5,056 nt of DNA from Leptolyngbya sp. SIO4C1 (GTDB lineage Bacteria; Cyanobacteriota; Cyanobacteriia; Phormidesmidales; Phormidesmidaceae), in NCBI GenBank assembly GCA_010671975.1, contig JAAHIA010000365.1, positions 1 through 5,056 on the forward strand, read 5' to 3'. The notes under the pieces were generated by a model that made no database searches, was not told the DNA's origin, and worked only from the letters and a program-made list of their open reading frames with translations. Each line of letters starts with the position of its first letter. Within the stretch, counting starts at the first letter, position 1. Below are positions 1-5,056 of this stretch, piece after piece. The position numbers and the translations under genes were made by a program.

Positions 1-47
1 CCACTGTCATCGCGGCAGCTACGCCCTCAATGCCGCGATGACAGTGG
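1..47. repeat. Perfect 17-bp inverted repeat at the window edge, probable fold-back artefact
   Basis: Bases 1-17 are the exact reverse complement of bases 31-47, with 13 bases (18-30) between. The right arm encodes well-conserved FabF residues (AAMTV). The left arm, in the same frame, encodes residues that do not fit FabF. A 17-bp perfect palindrome inside a conserved coding region and exactly at a sequence end is best explained by a chimeric or fold-back read, or by an assembly end artefact. A real hairpin is less likely. Confidence 0.9.
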
Positions 48-217
48 CCAACGATCAGATTCCGCCGACGATCAACCTCGAACACCCAGACGATGACTGC
101 GATCTAGACTACGTTCCTCACCAGAGTCGGCAGCAGCCAGTGGAGGTAGCCCTGTCGAACTCGTTTGGCTTTGGCGGTCACAACGTCACGCTGGTTTTCC
201 AGAAGTATCGTAGCTAG
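2..217 (+). CDS. fabF: 3-oxoacyl-[acyl-carrier-protein] synthase II (FabF), C-terminal fragment
   Basis: Partial gene, cut at the left edge; about 71 codons remain, ending at TAG 215-217. FabF condenses malonyl-ACP with acyl-ACP in the elongation cycle of cytoplasmic type II fatty-acid synthesis. The tail reads ...NDQIPPTINLEHPDDDCDLDYVPHQ..., then VEVALSNSFGFGGHNVTLVF. The PPTIN, CDLDYVPH and SNSFGFGGHN blocks are hallmarks of the FabF/KAS II C-terminus; the last is the glycine-rich loop near the active site. The catalytic Cys and both catalytic His residues lie upstream, outside the window. From the codon at 23 (ALNAAMTVAND) the protein fits the family. The codons before it (HCHRGSY) do not resemble the expected GHLLGGSGGIE-like segment, and they coincide with a fold-back repeat, so the first ~20 bases are probably not genuine gene sequence. 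In cyanobacteria fabF commonly precedes the transketolase gene, as here. Confidence 0.95.
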   Translation, partial: HCHRGSYALNAAMTVANDQIPPTINLEHPDDDCDLDYVPHQSRQQPVEVALSNSFGFGGHNVTLVFQKYRS

Positions 218-234
218 GGCTGCAGGTTCATAGG

Positions 235-240
235 TATAAT
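235..240 (+). promoter_or_regulatory. Candidate tkt promoter: consensus -10 box TATAAT
   Basis: A perfect TATAAT lies in the 120-bp gap between the fabF stop and the tkt start. It is preceded by TAGG rather than the TGn of an extended -10. No good -35 hexamer sits 16-18 bp upstream; that stretch, around 211-217, overlaps the fabF stop. Transcription would start near 246-248 and give a leader of about 90 nt. Cyanobacterial promoters with a good -10 and no -35 are common, so the call is plausible but rests on one hexamer. It would give tkt expression independent of fabF readthrough. Confidence 0.5.
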
Positions 241-327
241 GGCCTAGCAATGAATCTTAACCAAATTTTAGACCTCACCTGCAATCCTTGTCGCTGGGTC
301 TCCTCAATCACACCGTCGTTAACTTTT

Positions 328-335
328 GGATAGGA
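328..335 (+). promoter_or_regulatory. Weak ribosome-binding site supporting the tkt ATG at 338
   Basis: The sequence GGATAGGA precedes the ATG. GGA at 328-330 sits 7 nt upstream, a normal Shine-Dalgarno spacing, while AGGA at 332-335 is only 2 nt away and too close. The in-frame TTG at 326 would add four residues (MDRT) and would put GGATAGGA inside the gene. Starting at 338 gives MAVATQSLE, the usual cyanobacterial transketolase N-terminus, so 338 is preferred. Confidence 0.5.
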
Positions 336-337
336 CT

Positions 338-2344
338 ATGGCTGTCGCAACCCAATCCCTTGAAACGCTGTGCATAAACTCAATTCGCTTTTTGGCAATT
401 GATGCGGTCGAAAAAGCAAAGTCTGGTCATCCCGGTCTGCCGATGGGCGCTGCACCAATGGCGTTTGTGCTGTGGGACCAGTTCATGCGCTACAACCCTA
501 AAAATCCGCGCTGGTTTAACCGCGATCGCTTTGTGCTTTCAGCCGGGCACGGCTGCATGCTGCAGTATGCGCTGCTGTATTTGACCGGGTACGACAGCGT
601 CAGCCTAGACGACATCAAGCAGTTTCGACAGTGGGGCTCAACTACGCCAGGCCACCCCGAAAATTTCGAGACCGCTGGCATCGAGGTCACCACTGGCCCG
701 CTGGGTCAGGGCATCTGCAACGGCGTTGGTTTGGCCATGGCTGAGGCGCACCTAGCCGCTAAGTTCAATCGGCCTGACTGTGAGCTGGTCGACCACTACA
801 CCTACGTGATTTTGGGCGACGGCTGCAACATGGAAGGCGTGTCTGGCGAAGCCTGTTCGCTGGCTGGCCACCTGGGGCTGGGCAAGCTGATTGCGCTTTA
901 CGACGACAACCACATTTCCATCGACGGCTCGACCGATATTGCCTTTACCGAAGATGTCTCAAAGCGGTTTGAGGCCTACGGCTGGCACGTGCTGCATGTC
1001 GAAGATGGCAACGGCGATCTCGATGCGATCGCCCAGGCCATCGAAGAGGCGAAAAAAGTCACCGATAAGCCGACCATGATCAAGGTGACCACTACCATCG
1101 GCTATGGCTCGCCGAATAAGGCCAATACCGCCGGCGTCCACGGCTCGGCGCTGGGCGATGACGAGATCAAGCTGACTCGTGAGAACCTAGAGTGGAACTA
1201 CGGCTCATTTGAGGTGCCAGACGACGCGCTCAGCCGCTTCCGCAAAGCCATCGATCGCGGCGCTGAGTACGAGGCTGAGTGGAACCAGACGCTGTCAGAC
1301 TACCGCAGCAAGTATCCCGAAGCCGCTGCCGAGTTTGAGCGCATGCTCTCCGGTCAGCTGCCTCAGAGCTGGGCCGAGGCGCTGCCGACCTACACGCCGG
1401 ACGACAAGGCGCTGGCAACCCGGAAGAACTCCGAGAAGACGCTAAACGCGATCGCCGAGGTGGTGCCTGAGCTGATTGGCGGCTCTGCCGATCTAACCCA
1501 CTCCAACCTGACCGAGCTGCATTGCTCTGGCGAATTTCAAAAGGGGCATTACGAAAATCGCAACATCCATTTTGGTGTCCGCGAGCACGGCATGGGCGCA
1601 ATCTGCAACGGCATTGCGCTGCACGGCTCCGGGCTGATTCCCTACTGCGCCACTTTCCTCATCTTCACCGACTACATGCGGGCAGCGATTCGCCTGTCGG
1701 CCCTGTCGCAGGCGGGCGTGGTCTACGTGATGACTCACGACTCGGTGGGTCTAGGTGAAGACGGCCCTACTCACCAGCCGGTCGAGACCATTGCTTCACT
1801 GCGAGCCATTCCCAACCTCTACGTGATTCGACCCGCAGACGGCAACGAGACCTCCGGTGCCTATAAGATCGCCTTAGAAAGCCGGAAGACGCCGACGCTG
1901 ATGGCCTTCTCCCGTCAGGGGTTGCCCAACCTAGAAGGGTCTTCAATTGAGGCCGTTGCTAAGGGAGCCTACATTCTCTCTGACGCTGACGGCACGCCCG
2001 ATATCATCCTGATTGGCACCGGCAGCGAGGTCAGCCTCTGCGTTGAGGCGGCTGAGCAGCTGCGGTCTGAGGGCAAAAAAGTGCGCGTCGTATCAATGCC
2101 CTGCTGGGAGCTGTTTGAGGCACAAGATACGAGCTACCAAGAGTCGGTGCTGCCCAAGTCGGTAACCAAGCGGCTGGTGGTAGAAGCCGGTACGAGCTTT
2201 GGCTGGTGCCGCTATGCCGGTGCTGAAGGCGACATTCTCGGCATCGATCGCTTTGGCGCATCTGCGCCGGGTAAAACCAACCTCGAGAAGTTTGGCTACA
2301 CCGTGGACAACGTGGTCAGCCGAGCCAAGGCGCTGCTGAGCTAG
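338..2344 (+). CDS. tkt: Transketolase
   Basis: Complete, 668 aa from ATG 338 (E. coli TktA is 663). This thiamine-diphosphate enzyme moves two-carbon ketol units between sugar phosphates in the Calvin cycle and the non-oxidative pentose-phosphate pathway, in the cytoplasm. The N-terminal ThDP-binding domain (about 1-340) has SGHPG with H31, GHG with H71, GHPE with H106, and the cofactor/Mg motif GDG 160-162 running to N191. H268 (VHG) matches a substrate-contacting His of TktA. The central pyrimidine domain (about 355-530) has GGSADL 381-386, VREHGM with the catalytic Glu E416 that activates the cofactor, GLGEDGPTHQP 471-481 with H479, and FSRQ with R526. The C-terminal domain (about 545-668) has TGSEV and ends with GYTVDNVV. 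All expected catalytic residues are present, with no frameshift. REHGM rather than E. coli's REFGM is the form I associate with cyanobacteria and plants. It follows fabF by 120 bp in the same direction and is likely transcribed from its own promoter and by readthrough. Confidence 0.98.
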   Translation: MAVATQSLETLCINSIRFLAIDAVEKAKSGHPGLPMGAAPMAFVLWDQFMRYNPKNPRWFNRDRFVLSAGHGCMLQYALLYLTGYDSVSLDDIKQFRQWGSTTPGHPENFETAGIEVTTGPLGQGICNGVGLAMAEAHLAAKFNRPDCELVDHYTYVILGDGCNMEGVSGEACSLAGHLGLGKLIALYDDNHISIDGSTDIAFTEDVSKRFEAYGWHVLHVEDGNGDLDAIAQAIEEAKKVTDKPTMIKVTTTIGYGSPNKANTAGVHGSALGDDEIKLTRENLEWNYGSFEVPDDALSRFRKAIDRGAEYEAEWNQTLSDYRSKYPEAAAEFERMLSGQLPQSWAEALPTYTPDDKALATRKNSEKTLNAIAEVVPELIGGSADLTHSNLTELHCSGEFQKGHYENRNIHFGVREHGMGAICNGIALHGSGLIPYCATFLIFTDYMRAAIRLSALSQAGVVYVMTHDSVGLGEDGPTHQPVETIASLRAIPNLYVIRPADGNETSGAYKIALESRKTPTLMAFSRQGLPNLEGSSIEAVAKGAYILSDADGTPDIILIGTGSEVSLCVEAAEQLRSEGKKVRVVSMPCWELFEAQDTSYQESVLPKSVTKRLVVEAGTSFGWCRYAGAEGDILGIDRFGASAPGKTNLEKFGYTVDNVVSRAKALLS

Positions 2345-2392
2345 CTGCTGTCATTTAATAGGCTTTTAGCAACGCACTACACGCAATCTCTG

Positions 2393-2421
2393 GGCGCTAC
2401 GGTCATCTGGGCCGTAGCGCC
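2393..2421. terminator. Stem-loop between convergent tkt and the TRAP gene, probable bidirectional terminator
   Basis: GGCGCTACGG (2393-2402) pairs perfectly with CCGTAGCGCC (2412-2421) around a 9-nt loop; one further G-T pair (2403/2411) is possible. The stem begins 48 nt after the tkt stop and ends 42 nt beyond the TRAP gene stop on the other strand, where a shared terminator would be expected. Neither side has a strong T run (only CTTT at 2426-2429 on the plus strand), so it is not a textbook intrinsic terminator. The rest of the gap, 2345-2463, shows nothing else except two short palindromes at 2451-2468. Confidence 0.6.
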
Positions 2422-2463
2422 TGCGCTTTAGCAAGCTCACGCTGTCGCGTATGCGCATCCTAG

Positions 2464-3564
2464 CTAGGCCCGGTTAACCACCTGAGCAAAACCCAGCTCG
2501 TTAATCCGGTTCCAGCCGTAGAGCGAATTGCGAAAGCCTTTCCACTGGTCGTAGATCTTTTTGAAGGCAGCGTCGCCGCTAGCGCTCTCCTCATAGATGT
2601 CAAAGGCAGTCTCCTGAGCAACGGCTAAGATTTCATCGCTGTAGGGCGTCAGCCGGGTACCGCCGTCAATCAGCCGCTTTAGGGCCTCGCCGTTGAGCGC
2701 ATCGTACTGTGCCAGCATGTTCAGATTGGCCTGGTAGGCAGCCGTCTGCAGCACCTCCTGATATTCGCCCGGTAGCGCATTCCAAGCATTGAGATTGATC
2801 TGTACCTCAAGCGTTGGGCCAGGCTCCCACCAGCCGGGGTAGTAGTAAAACTGAGCCGCATCATTGAGCCCCAGCTTCTCATCGTCGTAAGGCCCCACCC
2901 ACTCAGCGGCATCAATCGCGCCGCGATCGAGGGCTAAAAAGATTTCGCCGCCGGGCAGCACCTGCACGTTCACCCCCAGCCGAGACATCACCTCGCCCCC
3001 CAGCCCAGGAATCCGCATCTTCAACCCCCTCAGATCGGCAGGTGACTGAATCTCTTGCTTGAACCAGCCGCCCATCTGCACGCCGGTATTGCCGGCTGGA
3101 AAGCTAATCACGCCAAAGTCGGCATAGAGCTCGTGCATCTGCGCTAGCCCGCCGCCGTGATAGTACCAGGCATTTTGCTGCTGAGCGTTAAGCCCAAAGG
3201 GCACGGTGGTGCCAAACGCCAGCGCCGGGTTTTTACCCACATAGTAGTAGCTGGCGGTGTGGCCGCATTCTACCGTGCCCTCTTGCACCGCATCGAGCAC
3301 CTGCAGACCCGGTACCAGCTCGCCTGCAGCATAGGGCTCAATGGAAAAGCGACCGTCGGTTAGAGCCGCTACGCGATCGCACACTGTCTGAGCGCCGCCG
3401 TAGATGGTATCGAGTGACTGTGGCCAGCTGGTGGCCATCCGCCAGCTAACCCGAGGCAGATCGCCCGAAGCCTGCCCGGCCGTCGTTGAGCTAGAGTTAC
3501 AGGCTGCTAGCGTAGCCGCACCGGCTCCTACCAGGCCATATCCTAATATGTTTCTCCGTTTCAT
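2464..3564 (-). CDS. TRAP transporter solute-binding protein (DctP family, TakP-like), putative Tat-exported lipoprotein
   Basis: Complete, 366 aa. It is the periplasmic binding subunit of a tripartite ATP-independent (sodium-coupled) transporter, which captures small carboxylates. The N-terminus has a twin arginine (R3-R4 in KRRNIL), a hydrophobic stretch (6-20) and a lipobox TLAAC with the lipidated Cys at 22, followed by a Ser/Thr-rich linker. This suggests Tat export and membrane anchoring. The mature part matches my memory of the TakP subfamily: WRMATSWPQSLDTIYGG (41-57), AAGELVPGLQVLDAV (79-93), ECGHTASYYYVGK (99-111), GNTGVQMGGWF (158-168), KMRIPG with R184 at the position of the conserved ligand-carboxylate Arg, DAAEWVGPYDDEKLG (218-232) and YYYPGWWEPGP (240-250). 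The length fits TakP, which binds 2-oxo acids such as pyruvate; the ligand here is inferred. The start is secure: an in-frame TAA (3586-3588) lies 7 codons upstream. The Shine-Dalgarno is weak (CAGAG next to ATG). No DctQ or DctM membrane genes are in view. Confidence 0.93.
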   Translation of the reverse strand: MKRRNILGYGLVGAGAATLAACNSSSTTAGQASGDLPRVSWRMATSWPQSLDTIYGGAQTVCDRVAALTDGRFSIEPYAAGELVPGLQVLDAVQEGTVECGHTASYYYVGKNPALAFGTTVPFGLNAQQQNAWYYHGGGLAQMHELYADFGVISFPAGNTGVQMGGWFKQEIQSPADLRGLKMRIPGLGGEVMSRLGVNVQVLPGGEIFLALDRGAIDAAEWVGPYDDEKLGLNDAAQFYYYPGWWEPGPTLEVQINLNAWNALPGEYQEVLQTAAYQANLNMLAQYDALNGEALKRLIDGGTRLTPYSDEILAVAQETAFDIYEESASGDAAFKKIYDQWKGFRNSLYGWNRINELGFAQVVNRA

Positions 3565-3772
3565 CTCTGGTTCGTTGAGTCTGTTTTAGCTAGAGGCCAT
3601 GTGAGCAGATTTGTAGCGTAGACCACGGTCTTCTCTGTATTAAATCACTCCCTCTGAAGCATAATGACGCCCAGTAACAGTTGGTAATGGTTGGGCCAGC
3701 GGCTAGGAACAGTCGGGGGAAAGCTGGCGAAATGTCATAATTTGGATAGCCGGTTTAGAAAAGTTTAAACAC
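3565..3772. other. Divergent intergenic region between the TRAP gene and the CPBP gene
   Basis: These 208 bp must carry the start signals for both flanking genes. On the minus strand a TTTAAT -10-like hexamer (plus-strand 3639-3644) would give a leader of about 70 nt for the TRAP gene, but it has no -35 partner. A 6-bp inverted repeat, GCCAGC (3695-3700) and GCTGGC (3723-3728), lies upstream of the protease promoter candidate; it is short enough to be chance. I see no RNA gene or ORF of note. Confidence 0.4.
3736..3741 (+). promoter_or_regulatory. Weak candidate -10 box (CATAAT) for the CPBP gene
   Basis: CATAAT matches the -10 consensus at five of six positions and lies 31 nt before the ATG at 3773, giving a short leader of about 25 nt. 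The hexamer 17 bp upstream (3713-3718, TCGGGG) is not a -35 box. This is the best -10 in the gap on this strand but is unproven. Confidence 0.3.
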
Positions 3773-5056
3773 ATGACAATCAAGCGCGCCGTGCTGTGGG
3801 TGCTGACGTTTTTAGTCGTCGTCGTAATAGGCAGTTCGCTGGCGAACAGCTGGAATGAGCCGCAGGTATCAGGCCAGCTGCAGCTTTACCAGAGCAACCT
3901 GCTGCTAGAAGCTACCGAGTGGGAAGGAGAAGGCTTTGCAGATACGGATGTTGAGCGAGTGCGGCGGGCGCTGCTGGGGGCAGACCCCGTGGAGGCCGTG
4001 ATTGAAGAATATGAAACGGTGCAAAAGCAGGCAGAAAAGTCACTGGCCCAGTCGCGATCGCAGCTGGCTGAGACCGTTGCAGTGGTCAGCGAGGCTGACA
4101 GTCTGCAGTATCGTAAACTGCAGCAGGTCATTGAGCAGCAGCAGCAGCTACTCAATCGGCTCACGCTGCGGCTCGGCATTCTAACTGCGCAGCAGGGCGA
4201 TATTGAAGCTGCGATCGCCACCTGGCAGCCGCTGACCGAGACCGCTGGCCGCTATGCCTCAGTCGCCCAGGTGCTAACCGAAATTTGGCGCGAATCGCCG
4301 GTCGTTCCGAGCGACGCCAAGGCAATCTTAGACACGCAGCTAGAGGGCTGGTTTCGCTATCGAGCATTAGAGCAGCTCTATAAGGTACAGGCCGATCCGC
4401 AGGCTGTGGCGCTGCTGGCCCAGCAGGAGCAGGCCGTAGCAGAGGCCACCTTCGTGAAGGTGATTACTATTGGCACACTGCCAACGCTAGGCAGTCTGGT
4501 TGGCGCAGTTTTGCTGATTATTTTGGTCGTGCAGCGATTTGTGCAGGGTAAAGCGGCCGTATTAGCAGCCAATGCGACCCGAGCCTGGTCAGTCCCTTGG
4601 GATGGGGAAACGATCTGGCAGGTCTTGGTGGTCGGCTTCTTCTTTGTTGGGCAGATTCTCATTCCGTTTATCTTGAGCGCCTCGGGGCTGAGCTTTGCCA
4701 CGACCTCTAGCCGCATGCGGGCAATTTACTCGATGCTGTACTACTTGCTAATGGCCGGCGGCGGCATTGCCGTCTTGATTGCCTCAGTGCGCACTCATCT
4801 GCCGCTACCAGAAGGCTGGTTTCGCTTTAAGCTATTCGACAAATGGCCGCTGTGGGGCTGGGGCGGCTACCTCTGCGTTTTACCGCTGATGATTGGTGTA
4901 TCGCTGCTCAACCAGCAGCTGTGGCAGGGACAGGGCGGCAGCAACCCGCTGCTGCAGACGGTGCTAGAAGAAAGCGATGGCGTCGCGCTGTTGCTGTTTT
5001 TCCTGACGGCCTCAATCGCCGCCCCCCTGTTTGAAGAGGTGTTGTTTCGCGGCTTA
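3773..5056 (+). CDS. CPBP-family (CAAX protease/bacteriocin-processing) intramembrane glutamic endopeptidase with long N-terminal extension, 3' truncated
   Basis: Open to the right edge: 428 codons, no stop. ATG 3773 is the first start after an in-frame stop at 3704-3706 and leads straight into a membrane segment (about 6-24, LWVLTFLVVVVIGSSLA). Residues 25-228 are soluble and rich in Glu and Gln, probably helical or coiled coil (80-130, with QQQQ at 122-125). They include one TPR-like unit near 130-155 (L134, G135, G142, A147, W151 fit the TPR pattern). Further membrane segments lie near 229-256, 282-303, 317-339, 362-382 and 403-420. The last leads into APLFEEVLFRG, the EExxxR first catalytic motif of CPBP proteases (E421, E422, R426). 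The later catalytic FxxxH and His motifs are beyond the window. Family members cleave or process membrane or lipidated substrates; the substrate here is unknown. The Shine-Dalgarno is weak (GAAAAG, 8 nt before the ATG). The family call rests on motif 1 plus topology, since the downstream half is missing. Confidence 0.85.
   Translation, partial: MTIKRAVLWVLTFLVVVVIGSSLANSWNEPQVSGQLQLYQSNLLLEATEWEGEGFADTDVERVRRALLGADPVEAVIEEYETVQKQAEKSLAQSRSQLAETVAVVSEADSLQYRKLQQVIEQQQQLLNRLTLRLGILTAQQGDIEAAIATWQPLTETAGRYASVAQVLTEIWRESPVVPSDAKAILDTQLEGWFRYRALEQLYKVQADPQAVALLAQQEQAVAEATFVKVITIGTLPTLGSLVGAVLLIILVVQRFVQGKAAVLAANATRAWSVPWDGETIWQVLVVGFFFVGQILIPFILSASGLSFATTSSRMRAIYSMLYYLLMAGGGIAVLIASVRTHLPLPEGWFRFKLFDKWPLWGWGGYLCVLPLMIGVSLLNQQLWQGQGGSNPLLQTVLEESDGVALLLFFLTASIAAPLFEEVLFRGL

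Larger units (their letters stand above)
522..4218. repeat. Six dispersed HIP1 octamers (GCGATCGC)
   Basis: Perfect copies of the highly iterated palindrome HIP1 occur at 522-529, 1025-1032, 1448-1455 (all in tkt), 3373-3380 (in the TRAP gene), and 4054-4061 and 4211-4218 (in the protease gene). The span given is from first to last copy; only these octamers are the feature. All lie inside coding sequence. A random 5-kb sequence would hold about 0.1. The density is typical of HIP1-rich cyanobacteria and supports the taxonomic inference. Confidence 0.9.

Noticed and set aside
326..337. TTG at 326 as an alternative tkt start, adding four residues
   Set aside because: The extra MDRT is not typical of the family, and it would consume the only candidate ribosome-binding site; ATG 338 gives the standard N-terminus.
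1230..1601. 123-codon open frame on the minus strand within tkt
   Set aside because: It lies opposite a clearly real transketolase gene. Its product is Arg/Ser-rich and of low complexity, as expected from the antisense of GC-rich coding DNA.
3674..3687. NtcA-like site GTA-N8-TAA upstream of the CPBP gene
   Set aside because: The last base departs from the GTAN8TAC core, and the distance to the candidate -10 does not fit the usual activator position near -41.
4136..4147. Run of four CAG repeats
   Set aside because: It encodes Q122-Q125 in a Gln-rich helical stretch; this is ordinary codon repetition and too short to be a notable microsatellite.
3886..4221. 111-codon open frame on the minus strand
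   Set aside because: It is the antisense of the CPBP gene; the product is a Ser/Cys-rich string caused by reversed CAG/CTG codons, with no recognisable domain.
4378..4716. 112-codon open frame on the minus strand
   Set aside because: It is antisense to the membrane part of the CPBP gene, whose own frame shows coherent helices and a catalytic motif; there is no ribosome-binding or family evidence for the antisense frame.
1..5056. CRISPR arrays, tRNA or rRNA genes, insertion sequences, attachment sites
   Set aside because: I saw no regularly spaced direct repeats, cloverleaf-like or rRNA-like sequence, transposase or integrase; intergenic gaps total under 450 bp.

Overview
The window looks like a short piece of a cyanobacterial chromosome. 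It has four protein-coding genes and no sign of mobile DNA, CRISPR or RNA genes. Three things point to a cyanobacterium. The proteins read as cyanobacterial versions of FabF and transketolase. The fabF-transketolase order is a familiar cyanobacterial arrangement. Six perfect copies of the HIP1 octamer GCGATCGC occur in about 5 kb, where chance would give about 0.1. Both edges cut a gene, and the left edge carries a perfect fold-back repeat, so this may be a whole small contig from a draft or metagenome assembly.

Layout. Positions 1-217 hold the last ~65 codons of fabF (3-oxoacyl-ACP synthase II); the first ~20 bases are probably an assembly artefact. After 120 bp with a consensus TATAAT box comes a complete transketolase gene (tkt, 338-2344, + strand, 668 aa). 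A 119-bp convergent gap holds a 10-bp-stem hairpin that probably ends transcription. On the minus strand follows a complete TRAP-type solute-binding protein gene (2464-3564, 366 aa, related to the 2-oxo acid binder TakP) with a twin-arginine lipoprotein signal. A 208-bp divergent gap separates it from a plus-strand gene (3773 to the window end, 428 codons visible) for a CPBP-family intramembrane protease. That protease has a long N-terminal extension outside the membrane, and it is cut just after its first catalytic motif.

How the genes relate. fabF and tkt are housekeeping genes of fatty-acid synthesis and of the Calvin cycle/pentose-phosphate pathway. They may be co-transcribed, with tkt also having its own promoter. 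The TRAP binding protein implies sodium-coupled uptake of small carboxylates, but no membrane subunits are in view. The protease has no evident functional link to its neighbours.

I found no convincing new biological system. The items most worth a second look are the fold-back at the left edge, the unusual extension of the protease, the solitary TRAP binding protein, and a 27-codon upstream ORF ending 4 nt before tkt.
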